A DNA stretch of 64,000 nt from Ochotona curzoniae. Its lineage: Eukaryota > Chordata > Mammalia > Lagomorpha > Ochotonidae. The stretch lies in NCBI RefSeq assembly GCF_017591425.1, contig NW_024466599.1:75248501-75312500 (forward strand), written 5' to 3'. This document shows, in pieces, positions 11,340 to 22,110 of this stretch; within the stretch, counting starts at the first letter, position 1; each line of letters opens with the position of its first letter. The translations under genes were made by a program, and so were the position numbers. The notes beneath the pieces were generated by a model. It was not told the DNA's origin, did no database searches, and saw nothing but the letters and a program-made list of their open reading frames with translations.

Positions 11340-11995
11340 TTGGTGAAAAAAATAATAATTTAGGCTCTTTGTCTGAGGGTTGGCTCTGAGGAAGCCCCCC
11401 AAAAGTAGGGTAGCAAGAATGATCTCAGAGTCAGATTCATTGAAATCAAGGATCCTAGATAACTTCAAAAGTGAAAGACGGTGTTTTAGATTATTGCTTT
11501 TCTCTTGGATATCGATGAAGCAAGATTTCCTAGGGATAAATGGCAGAGGGACTATTGCCTATGAATGGATTAGATCTGTAGGACAAGTTAGCAGGGAGCC
11601 ATTTAAAGGGAAATCCTTAAGAGGTGTCTTAATTATCTACTTAAGGGAAGATGTGCATGAGGAGTGACCCTGGATCTGGGAGCCCAGGGCTGCAGGGCTG
11701 CAAGGCAGAGCTGGCTTGCAGTGAGGTGGGTGTGGTTCTTCCATCCACAGAAACCCTCAACAGTGCCGCAAGGGCTAGGGGAACACTTATGGGAGCAGGC
11801 ATTCAGTCTGGCAGCTAAGATATCCATATCATATCACACGATTCCCAACTCTGGATCCTGACTCCAGTTTCTGGCTGATACAGAGCCTGGAAGGAAGAAG
11901 GTGATCGGTCAGGTGACTGAGCTCCTGCCACCCATGTAGAAGGCCTGTGTGTGCTTCCTGGTTTCAGCTTCTCAGCAGCCCAGCCTTAGTCCTTT
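11340..11995. other. unassigned DNA
   Basis: No repeat or exon recognised. A 95-residue plus frame (11380-11667) has no recognisable domain. Confidence 0.45.
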
Positions 11996-12303
11996 CTTTC
12001 AAGATGTATTTATTTTTATTGGAAAGTCAGATTTACAGAGAGAAGGAGAGACGGAGAGACAGAGAGAAGGATGTTTCGTCAGCTGGTTTACTCCCCAAAT
12101 GGCTCCCATGGCTAGAGCTGAGTCAGAAGCCAGGAGCTTCTTCCAGGTCTCCCACTTGGGTGCAGGATGCCATGCCCTTGGGCTGTCCTCTATTGCTTTC
12201 CCAGGCCACAAGTAGAGAGCTGGATGGGAAGTAGAGCAGCTGGGATTAGAACCAGTTCCCATATGGGATCCCAGTGGATGCAAGATGAGGACTTTAGCCA
12301 CTC
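11996..12303 (-). mobile_element. CSINE, near full length
   Basis: Antisense copy with tail complement, CAGATTTACAGAGAGAAGG, central GGGAAGTAGAGCAGCTGGG, and CCCATATGGGATCCCAG. It ends at the head remnant GAGGACTTTAGCCACTC. Confidence 0.9.
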
Positions 12304-12359
12304 TTTCCCTGTCTTGTATACTACTTTTTTTGTATCTCAAGTCAATTAATAATAAAAAT

Positions 12360-12440
12360 ATGTAAAAAAAGAAAGAATGAAAGAAAGAAATAAAAAGGAA
12401 AGAATGTAAGAGAGGAAGAAAGGGGAAGAGAGAAATAGAG

Positions 12441-12511
<71 letters not shown>

Positions 12512-12513
12512 AA
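12360..12513. repeat. (GAAA)n microsatellite
   Basis: Interrupted GAAA-type repeats from 12370 become pure (GAAA)n at about 12441-12513, around 18 uninterrupted units. It is a homopurine strand and likely polymorphic. The 208-residue minus frame across it (FLSFFLSFF repeats) is a composition artefact. Confidence 0.95.
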
Positions 12514-13906
12514 TCCTAGCATAGCTTCTCAAATTTTGCAGCAAGATACTGAGGATCGCATTCTCAGAGCTTTCATGCCTGCTCTGCTCAGAGTAACAAC
12601 ACTGGAAATAGCATATGCAGAACATGCTGTCTAGTCCTCACTCAGAGTCCTTCATACAAAACCATACACTATTTCTACCCAGACCTGGGCATTGCCCCCA
12701 TTGGCTAGAAAATTGGCTGCGCTGTAGTTTGGTTTACAAGAGACAAAGATGGCAACTGTGCTGAAGTGTGGCATCATGTTTGTCCTTCAAAGACTAGAGA
12801 TGGGGTGGGGGATTATCATGGGGAGAGCTCTCAAGCACAACCCCTAAAAGACAGAGTTCTCACGGAGAAGAAAAGAAAACAAGAGTGTGGACATCTGCGC
12901 ACACAGACAAAGCTTGTATTCAGTGCAATGGAGCTGACTGAGGCTTTCCCGCAGAGCCCATGCTACGTGCAGGAAGGCTGCCCTGCACTCACGGAGCCTT
13001 CCTAAGGGAAGAGACTGAAAATAAAGACAGTGATGGCAAGCAATCAGAGGGTTGCCATGTTTCCGGACACCTTCCACAAGAGACGTCTCTGGCTGCTCTG
13101 GGAGCTGACTCTGGGGTGTAGCCACCTCTGAGATGAACAGGAAGTGAAAGCACCCACAATCAGATGGATTTCTAAATGAATGGATGTGGTGATAAAGACC
13201 ATGACTAAATCTGTATACCTCTTCCTGGTATCTACAACATGATGTGTGAGCTAGTGAAGTTAACCTAAGGTTAGCTAGAAGTCTCTTGGAGAACTGGCGA
13301 GACAATCCCAGGACTGTAAAAAGTACAAATGAACCTAGCTCAAAGTGAATCGAAATTTTTCTCACATGACCCAAATGAAGGTCATTTGGTCACAGATGGG
13401 TTAAAGCACCAGCTGGGCCATCAGAAAACATTCTCCTCTCCCCATTGAGTGGTGGTCAATACAGTGCACACCCTGTTCTAGTGAGGCAAGGATGCCTGTA
13501 TGACTAGTGCAAGGAAAGTGCGGTTGGATGATGTGTTGCATCACATTCCTGCTGTAGTGAGTAGCATGACCAGAAAAGGAATAATCGTCCATACCTCCCC
13601 TTAAGCCCTAGCAAATACCTTCATTGGTGGTCTCTGCCTGCACAACATCGTCATGTAGTGAGGGCTTGTGAGAGCCAGTGAGAACAGGTGCACAGCACAT
13701 GGAATACGTGGCATCCAGGGTCACCGTGGAAACAGCCTTGAGTAAACAATGTGAGGAAGAGGCAGGGCCAGCAAGGTGTGTGCTACTGAAAAACAGCTGG
13801 TGCCACAGGGTTGTGGCACCCGGGAAATAGAAAATTAGGCAGGAGGAGTGATATGTTTGACAGTTAAAAATGTGAAAGGATGAATATATGCAATGTGTAA
13901 GGGTGC
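12514..13906. other. unassigned DNA with a long minus frame
   Basis: No repeat recognised. It holds the longest frame outside simple repeats, 176 residues on the minus strand at 12844-13374, with no signal peptide, domain or motif I can name and with a C- and H-rich, low-acidic composition. I do not call a gene. Confidence 0.45.
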
Positions 13907-13924
13907 ATACACACACACACACAC
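13907..13924. repeat. short (CA)n
   Basis: About nine CA units. Confidence 0.9.
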
Positions 13925-14509
13925 ATATTTCAATCCATGTGTGTTATTTTTAAAATAACAATTTCTCATCAACTATTTGAAGACTCTTGATGTGCATGCA
14001 TTCTTCATTGTGTCCTGAATGTGTCCCCATCACACATGCACCTTTTAGCCGCCCCAGAGCCCGTCTCCTCATTGTCACCCTTTCAAAGCCTTGGCTCAGG
14101 AATACATTGCTTCTTGGCCTGGAAGGAGCCAGCTGTGTGGTCACCTGGCCTCTGTAAATTAATTCCTGTTTCCTTCTCACACTAGTTTTTCAGCATAGTC
14201 ACAAGGAACACTTGGCAGCCACAGGATAGAAGATTTCTTTTTGCAGCTTACAGAGCTAATGTTCAATATAAAGACTGCTGTTAATGGCATTGTATTGCAT
14301 AGGCTTTGTCACAAATCACAGTAGCTGTTTATGCATATACCCGCAACACTCAACACCCCAAGTACCAGGAATTTGCCTTGGAGATGGCAATGCGCTTTGG
14401 GAGACAGACTGACCTAGATCATACTTTTTTCTCTGTAAGCATAAAATACTATAATATAAGCAAATTTATAGATAATACATGCTTTCGGAGTAATTTTTAA
14501 ATTATTTTG
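13925..14509. other. unassigned DNA
   Basis: No family recognised. The last 50 bp become AT-rich before the L1 poly(A) complement. Confidence 0.45.
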
Positions 14510-14985
14510 TTTATTTTCTTTTTAAAATTATTATTATAATTTTATGATATAGTTTCATAGGCCCTTGGATGTCCCTTATCCCTCTCCAAGCCCCCACCTC
14601 CACCCTACTGAGTTCCCCTACATTATTACTATAATACAGTTCTTCATACACAGTCATATGTCCATCATTGCAGGCATGGACAATGGCAGAGAGTCCAGCA
14701 TCCTACTATCAAGATAGAGTAAACAGTTTCATTGGGAGTCCATCTTTGGTCTGGAAGTAGAGATGCCTACAGCATTATATCTTCACATCTGGATATGACA
14801 GTCTCCATTACACAGTTACCATACATCTCCATCAATGAAAAACCACAATCAACAACAGGAAGAAAAATAGAAATTTACAACACCATGAAGTTCTCAAGAG
14901 ATTTGATAGCTCAACAGTCCTAAATTGTCAATCCCGCCACTCTAATCATGATGAAACCTCTCCAGAATCCACTGGCTGCTGTGAT
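14510..14985 (-). mobile_element. L1 3' UTR, antisense
   Basis: Starts with an AT-rich tail complement. It then carries in antisense the terminal module seen at 17546-17720 and 62310-62480 (CATGGACAATGGCAGAGAGTC; TTCTTCATACACAGTCATATG), the GATATGACAGTCTCCATTAC block, and a copy of the AACTTCATGGTGTTGTAAAT module. It ends with TCCAGAATCCACTGGCTG, shared with 20570-20600 and 44160-44180. It links these UTR modules into one family. Confidence 0.75.
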
Positions 14986-15215
14986 CCACCTTATTAGAAA
15001 GACAAAGTGACAGAAAGGGGAACACACACATAACGCACACAACGGGTAAGAAGTCAAGAGCCTCCGTCTGCTGATTCACCCCTCAAATGGCCACAATTTC
15101 TGGAACTAGGCCCAAATGAACCTGGAGCGAGGAACTCCATCTGGGTCTTTCATGTGAATGACACGGTGGACCCAGACCTTGAACCACCATTCATTGCCTC
15201 CCCAGGTAGCAGCAA
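14986..15215 (-). mobile_element. older CSINE-related SINE
   Basis: Diverged antisense copy: GACAAAGTGACAGAAAGG, CCGTCTGCTGATTCACCCC, GCCACAATTTCTGGAACTAG, then GGGTCTTTCATGTGAATG. The head is lost. Confidence 0.6.
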
Positions 15216-15264
15216 TTATTTTTATTCTAATCTTTCCATTCTGCGTCACAGAGTCAGTCATAGA

Positions 15265-15470
15265 TAGAGTTGCCCTTGGTATCCATAGGAATTGGTTAGA
15301 GCAATTCTGCTGATATCAAAGTCCATGGTTCTTAAGTGAGACTTGACATAGCATTTTTGTATAACTTGTGAATATTCTGCATACTTCAAATTACCTTCAG
15401 ATTTCTTATAATATCTAACGTCCATGCTACATAAATAGTTGCATTGTTTATGGAATCAGGAAGGACAAAA
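15265..15470 (+). mobile_element. Tigger/pogo-type MITE fragment
   Basis: AGTTGCCCTTGGTATCCATA near the start resembles the terminal repeat of a class of pogo-like MITEs (consensus TIR near CAGTTGGCCCTCxGTATCC). It continues with AGCATTTTTGTATAACTTG, TACTTCAAATTACCTTCAG and TTATAATATCTAA, as in such elements. No transposase. Confidence 0.55.
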
Positions 15471-15479
15471 ATAAACATA

Positions 15480-15640
15480 TTATTATTATTATTACAATGG
15501 TGGAGTTACAGAGAGGGGAAGAGAGAGCACACTTCCATCTGCTGACTCACTCAATGGCCTCAATGACCAGGGCTGGGCCAGGCTAAAGCCAGGAGTCTGG
15601 AACTCCTTCTAATTCTCCTATTTAGATCAGGGGTGAAACG
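15480..15640 (-). mobile_element. older SINE fragment
   Basis: After an ATT microsatellite (15479-15494), GAGTTACAGAGAGGGGAAG, CCATCTGCTGACTCACTC and CTAAAGCCAGGAGTCTGGAA fit the tail-side half of an old antisense CSINE relative. Confidence 0.6.
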
Positions 15641-16159
15641 GCTTGGAAATTCTTCTGCTAGCCTTCCGAGGCACATTTTCAGGAAGCTGAAATTTTAGCT
15701 CCACATTAGCTTGATGTGGAACGACTTCCTTGGAAGCCAGAATAGAGGGAAGAACCATGAGCGAGAAAAGCCACAAGTGGATGATCTCCAAGTTCCACAC
15801 ATAAACTCCCTTCACACCTGTAACTGACCATAGAACTGTTGATGTTTGTTAGGATCTTGAAAAACTCCAGAAGAAAACAGCCACTGAGAGACCCAAATAA
15901 CTGGACGGAACTTTTTGGTTTTGTTGCACTCGTCGGAGGAGACAGAATTTAGAACTAGAGTACCAGCAAGTTTGAATCACTTGGTGAACATCTCGAACTT
16001 TCCATCAAAACCCCAGAAAAGCCATGCCTTGGGAATAAATTCTGTGTCCCAGGCCTAAAGATTCAGTCTGGTACGAAGTGGAAAAGTGTAAAAGATTTGC
16101 ATTACCTAAGCATAAAACCAAAGTGATTGTCCAGTAATTGAATTGCCTGTTAGTTCAAA
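15641..16159. other. unassigned DNA
   Basis: No family or exon recognised. Confidence 0.4.
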
Positions 16160-16454
16160 TTCAATACTCTTCACCGTAAAAAAAAGAATTCAGAATCTCT
16201 ACAATGTATCATCTAAAATTACAGTGTAAAAATACGAGTCATGTGAAGAAGCAAAAATGTTAACCGTAGTTAAAAACAAAACACTCAGCAGAAAGTGACA
16301 TGCGATGATCTTGACACTGGAGTTAATAAAGAACTCCAAGGCTGTTTACCTAAAGACGGGCAAGGGACTTAAAGGAGCAGATGGTTTTCACAAGTGAAGA
16401 GACGAACAATCTCTGCCAGAAAAAAATGAAAATTAAAAAAAAGAGAGAGATAGG

Positions 16455-16748
16455 AGTTGGTGCTGGCATTGTGACATAGTGGGTAAAACCTATCATGTGG
16501 CATCTATATGAGTGCTGGTTCATGTCCCAGCCGCCATACTACCAATCCAGCTTCCTACCAATATTATGCAAAAAGCAGCAGAAGGTGGCCCGGTTGTTTG
16601 GGTCCCTGCACCCACACAGGCCATGAAAGAAGCTCCTGGTTCCCCTCGTCCGAGCCAGTGAGGCCATGTGGGGAATGATCGATGGAAGATGTCCCCCTGT
16701 CCCTCTCTGTAACTCTGATTTTCAAATAAACAAATTCGCCTTTAAAAA
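16455..16748 (+). mobile_element. older CSINE variant
   Basis: GTTGGTGCTGGCATTGTGACAT head, CTGGTTCATGTCCC B-box side, GGTCCCTGCACCC, GAAGCTCCTGGTTCC, and CTGTAACTCTGATTTTCAAA before the tail. The CTGTAACTCTG form resembles rabbit-type CSINEs, so this copy may predate the pika-type tail. Inserted in the L1M. Confidence 0.7.
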
Positions 16749-16765
16749 GGAAAAAGGAAAAATTG

Positions 16766-16777
16766 GGGGGGGGGGGT
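16766..16777 (+). repeat. G homopolymer
   Basis: Run of about 12 G after the SINE tail, an unusual homopolymer in this AT-rich surrounding. Confidence 0.9.
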
Positions 16778-16871
16778 CTGAAAATTATAATATCCAAAAT
16801 ATAGAATTTAGTAGATGCCCCAAGGAGCATATGATAGCTAGCTAAAAAGTCTAAACCACAGAAAAAATAAC

Positions 16872-17192
16872 ATTTTTTTTAAGATTTATTTATTTATTGG
16901 AATGTCAGATATACAGAGAGGAGGAGAGACATGGAGGAAGATCTTTCATCCGATGATTCACTCCCCAAGTGAGCGCAATGGCTGATGCTATGCTGATCCG
17001 AAGCCAGGATCCAGGAACTTCTTCCGGGTCTCCCACATGGGTGCAGGGTCCCAAAGCTTTGGGCTGTCCTCAACTGCTTTCCCAGGCCACAAGCAGGGAG
17101 TTGGATGGGAAGTGGAGCAGCTGGGATTAGAACCGGCGCCCATATGGGATCCTGGTGTGTTCAAGGCAAGGACTTTAGCCGGTAGGCCATGT
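16872..17192 (-). mobile_element. CSINE, full length
   Basis: Antisense copy with AAGATTTATTTATTTATTGG tail complement, CAGATATACAGAGAGGAGG, GGCGCCCATATGGGATCC and head remnant GGACTTTAGCCGGTAGGCC. It interrupts L1M ORF1. Confidence 0.93.
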
Positions 17193-17529
17193 TTTTAACA
17201 AGAAACAGAATATTAGAGCCCTGTGGAACATAAACTGAACAATCTAATATACATATAGTTGGAATCCAAAAGGTAGTAAAATGGAAAATGGAGCAAAAAA
17301 AAAAAATTGAAGAAAATGCCTCAAAATTGATGACAAACATCAATTTAGATTTCTGAGAATATAGTTAAAAACTAAATAGGAGAAATACCAACACCCTCTA
17401 CATTCATACACACACACGATCAAAGTGCTGGAAAACAAAAATTAACAGAAAACATTGGAAGTAGCCTCTAAAAAGACGCACTAAATATGAACAACTTCAC
17501 ATAAAAAGTAGCAATGGCCGGAGACAATT

Positions 17530-17759
17530 AAGAAATATCCTTTAATGCTGAACTCTCTGCCATTGTCCATGCCTGCAGTGATGACATATGACTGTGTATG
17601 AAGAACTATACTTGAGTAATGAGATAGAGGAACTAGGTGGGGGGCAGAATTGGGGAGGGGACAAAGGAAATCTCAGGAGCCTTACAGAACTGTATCATAA
17701 AATGATAATACTAATAAAAAAGAGATATGAAGGATTTTAGAAAAAGAAATATCCTCTAA
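17530..17759 (+). mobile_element. short 5'-truncated L1 3' end with TSD
   Basis: L1 terminal 198 bp (17546-17743) flanked by AAGAAATATCCTTTAA (17530-17545) and AAGAAATATCCTCTAA (17744-17759): a 16-bp TSD with one mismatch. The body matches 62330-62480: GCCATTGTCCATGC, ACATATGACTGTGTATGAAG, a G-rich tract, and ACTGTATCATAAAATGATAA. Confidence 0.9.
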
Positions 17760-17824
17760 AAGCCAATAAGAAAAAAGTGACTGTGAATTAAATATTTTAA
17801 ATTTGACAAGAATGCCTTTCTAGG

Positions 17825-18118
17825 GGAAAAAAATGCTTATTTATTTATTTGAAAGGCAGAGAGAGTAAGAGAGAGACACAATATCTGGTGCTGGGCTAGA
17901 CTAAACCTAGGAGACTGGAACCGCAGCTGGGTATCCCACACAGGTGACAAGGTTCCAAGGAGCTGGGCTATCTTCTGCTGCTTTCCCAGATGTGTTAGTA
18001 GGGAACTGGACCAGATGCACAGCAGCGGGGGCTGGAACTGCCACACCAAACCACAACAAACCTGATGTTACAAGTCACAGGTGAATAAGCGGTGCCACAA
18101 TACCAGCCCAAGACCTGC
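17825..18118 (-). mobile_element. older CSINE variant
   Basis: TTATTTATTTATTTGAAAGGC tail complement, (GA)-rich tract, TAGGAGACTGGAACC, GCTTTCCCAGATGTGTTAGTA, and head remnant CGGTGCCACAATACCAGCCC. The centre is deleted. Confidence 0.75.
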
Positions 18119-18889
18119 CTCTTAAACATTAAACACAAAGCATTTCAAGATTCATGGAAACTGAGAGAACTTGTTGCTAATAAATGTGCAGTACAAGAAA
18201 AAATTCCCTTAGACTGAATGGAAAATAACTTCAGATTAAACTGGGATCACATCTGAAGAAAGAAGAAAACTGAAAGTAGCAATTGTGTGTAAGTATCATT
18301 TTATTTAGAAGAAAAGACTGTAAGTGTAGTTATTTCTTGCTAACATTTTAAAAAGAATGACTAAAAAAAAAGTCCTATCTTTGAATTTTGAGGTTTTGAT
18401 GTCGTGTGAAGATGCACAATATGAAAGCAATGGCTAAATGCAAAGAGGCACAGAGAAATCTCTTAAACTTCCTGAGAAATGTTACAATATTATATCTGTG
18501 TAGACTGTGGTAAGTTAAAAATACATATTGTGGTTTTCAGGGCAAAAGCCAAAATGTAATGGGAGGTGATGTAATTTAACACCTAGCAGAAGAATTAAAA
18601 TCAATAGAGAGAAATAGTCAATTATTCCCAAAGAAGCCGGAATGGAGGAGGAGTTTTGTGTAACTCGCATGGGACAGGTGGGAAATCAACAAAATGTTAA
18701 ACTCAGATTGCAGTGTGTAACTAATTAAATTGTGTAATAAAACTAAATATTCTAATTAAAAGCCAGAAATGATCAGATCAGATGAAAAGGCAAGATCAAA
18801 GAAAATGACTTCTACTAGGAATTCATCGACGATACTGGTAGGAGGTAGCAAACAGAAAGTAGGAAAATAGAGCCTACAACAATAAACAA

Positions 18890-19735
18890 GGGATCCCCAT
18901 ATGGTTAAAAATATGTTCCATATGTGATCCAGCTCTGGCTGATGTGCCTAGGAAAGCAATGGGAGATGGCCTGTGTGCTCAGACTCTTACTCCAACATGG
19001 GAGACCCCGAGGAAGCTCCTGTCTTCTAGCTCCTGGCTCTGGCTCCTGACTTGAGGTTCCTGGTTCTGGCTCTTGGCCCCTGGCTCTGGCTCCTTGGCCC
19101 CTGGCTCTGGCTCCTGTCTTCTAGCTCCTGGCTCCCAGTTCCTGCTCCTCGCCCCAGGCACCTGGCTCTGGTTCCTGGTTCTGGCTCTTGGCCCCTAGTT
19201 CTGGTTCTTGGTTCCAGGCTCCTGGTCCCTGGCTCCTAGCTTTTGATTCTGGCTCCTGGCTCTTGGTTCTGGCTCCTGGCTCTGGCTCCTGGCTCCTGGC
19301 CCCTGGTTCTGAGCTCTTGGCTTCAGGTTCCTGGCCCCTGGCTCTGCCTTCTGGCTTCTGACTCTAGTTCCTGGCTCCCGGCTCTGGCTCCTTGGGCCCT
19401 GGCTCCTTGGGCCCTGGCTCCTGGCTCCTGGCTCTGGTTCCTGGTTCTGGCTCTTGGCCCCTGTCTTTGGTTCTTGGCTCCAGGCTCCTGGCCCCTGGCT
19501 CTGGTTCCTGTTTCTGGCTGTTGACCCCTAGCTCTGGTTCCTGGCTCCTGATTCTAGCTCTTGGCCCCTGGCTCTGGCTCCTGCCTCTGGCTCCTGGCTT
19601 TGGCTCCTGGCTTCAAACCAGTCCAGCCTGAATAAGTTTGGGGAGTGATACAGGGCATGAAAAATCTTCTCTACCTCTCTGACTTTCTCTCTGTAACAGC
19701 CTTTCAAGTAACTGAGTAAATCTTTGTTTAAAAAG
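18890..19735 (+). mobile_element. CSINE split by an internal minisatellite
   Basis: The left part has GATCCCCATATGG, a VNTGATCCAGCTC-type central block and ACATGGGAGACCCCGAGGAAG. The right part has TTTGGGGAGTGATACAGGG, CTCTGACTTTCTCTCTGTAA and an AGTAAATCTTTGTTTAAAAA tail. A normal copy has only about 20 bp of GCTCCTGGCTCCTGGCTTC between them; here that spot holds about 600 bp of tandem repeats. Confidence 0.85.
19012..19612 (+). repeat. CTGGCTC-type minisatellite
   Basis: About 600 bp made of words CTGGCTC, CTGGTTC, CTGGCCC and CTTGGCCC. There is higher-order structure: a block of about 70 bp starting CTCTGGTTCCTGGTTCTGG at 19166 recurs at 19432, 266 bp later, and a 15-bp unit GGCTCCTTGGGCCCT is tandem at about 19386-19415. 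It is C/T/G-rich with very little A on the plus strand. Several frames stay open by chance. Confidence 0.95.
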
Positions 19736-20245
19736 CCATTAAAAAGGAGAACAAATTAAAGTAAAAGGTAATGGAAGAAATAGAATAACAAAGATAAAGC
19801 AGAAATCAATGAAACAGAATACAAACACAATAATAAACATAAAGTAATAAATTACTTCCTTAAAATGTTTAATAAGATTGTTGAATCCCTGAAAGGCTAA
19901 TTATGATGAAATGATGCAAAAAACAAATTATAAAAGATCAGCAATACTATCATTGCAGATCCCACAGGTGTTTGAAAACCAATAAGGGAATTATTACAAA
20001 AACCTCAGTAACTTGAGAATTTACATTAAATAACCAAATTCCTTGGAAAAACACAACTTAAAATACCTGCTGCTTAAAGAAATAGACACTCCAAATAGTT
20101 ATGCCCTATTAACTCAGTTATCGAAGAATTGAACTTGATTGAACTTAATTCAAGCTTCAGCAATTCATTCTATCAGGCACTCAGTGAAAACTACTGTCAC
20201 TCTTGCACAAAATTTCAGAAAAATAGAAGGAAACTTCCCAATTCT

Positions 20246-22110
20246 TTTTAAAATATTTTTTTTAATTTCCCTCTTTAAAATTTTATATGATGTTTACATA
20301 ATTGATCAGGGTGGGAAGGATCTAGGGCTAGGGAGAAGTGTGTGAGCATTGCTTCTCAGCTTTCTATTTCTTGTTTCCATTTCTGAGGGACGTGGGGAGA
20401 TAGGGAGATAGGCTATACTTAGCTTCCGAACCATCCCAATACCCGAGGATAGGGAAGGGCCACCTGATATCGACCCATAGTCACAATGGCACATGTTCCA
20501 AAGGTTCTGCCCAGGTGGATGTGATAGTTTTGAAATGCTGTCTATCTTGCTGATCTATGAATGAGGAATCCCTTCCAACATCCAGTGGCTGACACCATTG
20601 ACTTTACAGTCTCCAGTCACCCAGATACTTGCTGTCATCATTTGACTGGGGTGGTTGTCCATATGCTGTGTTCTCCATTCTCTGCTGTGGTAGCAGATGT
20701 CCTCTGCAAGCCCCAATGAGCCACCATGTCCTCCGTATGTACCGTGGTGTGCCATCCAGCACTCCATCCTCTACACTGAGGAGGACCAGTTCTCCTAGGT
20801 GGGCTCATGGACCTGAGCCAGGTGACTAGCACGTGCTGGAATCCCCACTCACCCCACCCCCAGAGCTCACAGATCCAGGACCACCTCACAGGCAGGACCA
20901 TGGCCCCAGGCCATGCCACCCAGGATCCATCAGACCTCCAACTCTGGAGCTTAAGTACCAGGCCCCCACCATGCTGGTACAATTGGTGACCTGGACCAGC
21001 AGACCGAGACCCCTCCAGGACCCCTACTACTAAAGCTCACTGATCCAGCATGTACCATACAGATGGACCCAAGTATCTGGGCCAGGAGACCCAGGTCATG
21101 CTGGACACTCCACCCCCAGGGCTCACAGACCCGACACCCACTATGTAGGTCAGACATAGAACTTGGGCCAGGAGACCCAAGACTTTTTGGACTCCCACCC
21201 CTAAGGCTCATGGGCTCAGCACACACTGTGCAGGTGTGCCCAAAGTCCTGGGCCATGCAATCTGGGACCACCAAAGTCCTCATCCCCAGGGGCTCACGGA
21301 CCAGGTTCCACCACTCAGGCAGGCTTGGTGACCTGGAGCAGGATACCCAGGCCCCTGCCGGCCTCGCTTCCCAGAGCTCACGGATCCAGTACCCACTGCA
21401 CAGGTGGAGGACCTGGGCCAGGAGGTCTAGGTCCTGCAGGATCCTTCCCTATCCCTGGGGCTCACAGACCTGACACCCACTACATAGGGGAGCCCTGGAA
21501 CCTCGGCCAGGAGACCTAGGGCCAAGCTGGACTCCCCTCCACTCCTGGCACTCATGCACCCAACACCCACCTACAGATTGACATGGCCCATCTTTCCTCA
21601 ACATCCACTAGTAGGTACTTCAGCTGCAGAGTCAGCTCCCAGTCCTGGCTTAAGTGTGAACGGCTGGTGATGCAGCCCAACTTGGCACCTCCTGCGCATC
21701 TTCCTGGTTCTCAGATCTGTCAGTGGATGTCATGAACTGGCTTGGCCTGGCCCAGCACCTGGTCTGACCCACATGTATGCAGGTGGGTACTATAACCTGG
21801 TCTTAGTTGGGCTGCTCCTTGCCTTAGTTCTTGTGCGTATCTGCAGGGACTACAACCTGAAAAAGGAATTCACCAAGCTCCTCTATCTGGTCTTCTCCCA
21901 ACGGCAGATCTTGCTCATACCAGTGAGTCCCTGGCCCAGGTTGACTTTGTCCACCTGTTGCCCTGGCAGGGACGATGTCCTTGGCCAATCAGCCTATGAC
22001 CTTTCTGGTTCTTACTGTTGGGTGTTGCAGCCCATTCACACCTGATCCCAACCCACACATAGCTCTCACATGGTTCTCTGAGATGGCAGTGGTAAGGAGA
22101 GCCAGGGTCC
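20246..22110 (-). mobile_element. L1 3' UTR, antisense, with tandem array
   Basis: It opens with a poly(T)/AT tail complement. In antisense it then has the terminal block shared with 190-560 (CCTGATATCGACCCATAG; CCAATACCCGAGGATAG), a 44.2-kb-like block (TGACTGGGGTGGTTGTCC; GATGTCCTCTGCAAGCCCC), the 85-bp array, and a GC-rich end. It separates two pieces of the L1M ORF2. No TSD could be confirmed. Confidence 0.7.
20830..21570. repeat. 85-bp tandem array (VNTR)
   Basis: The anchor GCTCAC or GCTCAT recurs at 20865, 20949 (GCTTAAG variant), 21035, 21121, 21206, 21292, 21376, 21460 and about 21548, with spacings of 84, 86, 86, 85, 86, 84, 84 and 88 bp. Units share GGGCCAGGAGACCCAGGTC, CTGGAC and a C-rich segment. 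Units differ at many sites, so the array is old. It lies inside the L1 3' UTR. Confidence 0.92.

Noticed and set aside
11999..12625. 208-residue minus-strand open frame
   Set aside because: It is read through a CSINE and a (GAAA)n microsatellite; the FLSFFLSFF repeats are a translation of simple sequence.
18979..19631. Several proline/glycine/tryptophan-rich open frames on both strands
   Set aside because: The CTGGCTC minisatellite lacks stop codons in several frames by composition. No independent sign of coding.
20638..21519. Open frames of 110-136 residues with repeated motifs
   Set aside because: They follow the 85-bp tandem array in a non-coding L1 3' UTR on both strands.
20865..21548. 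CRISPR-like regular repeats
   Set aside because: The repeat itself is about 85 bp with no unique spacers, in an animal genome inside an L1 UTR.
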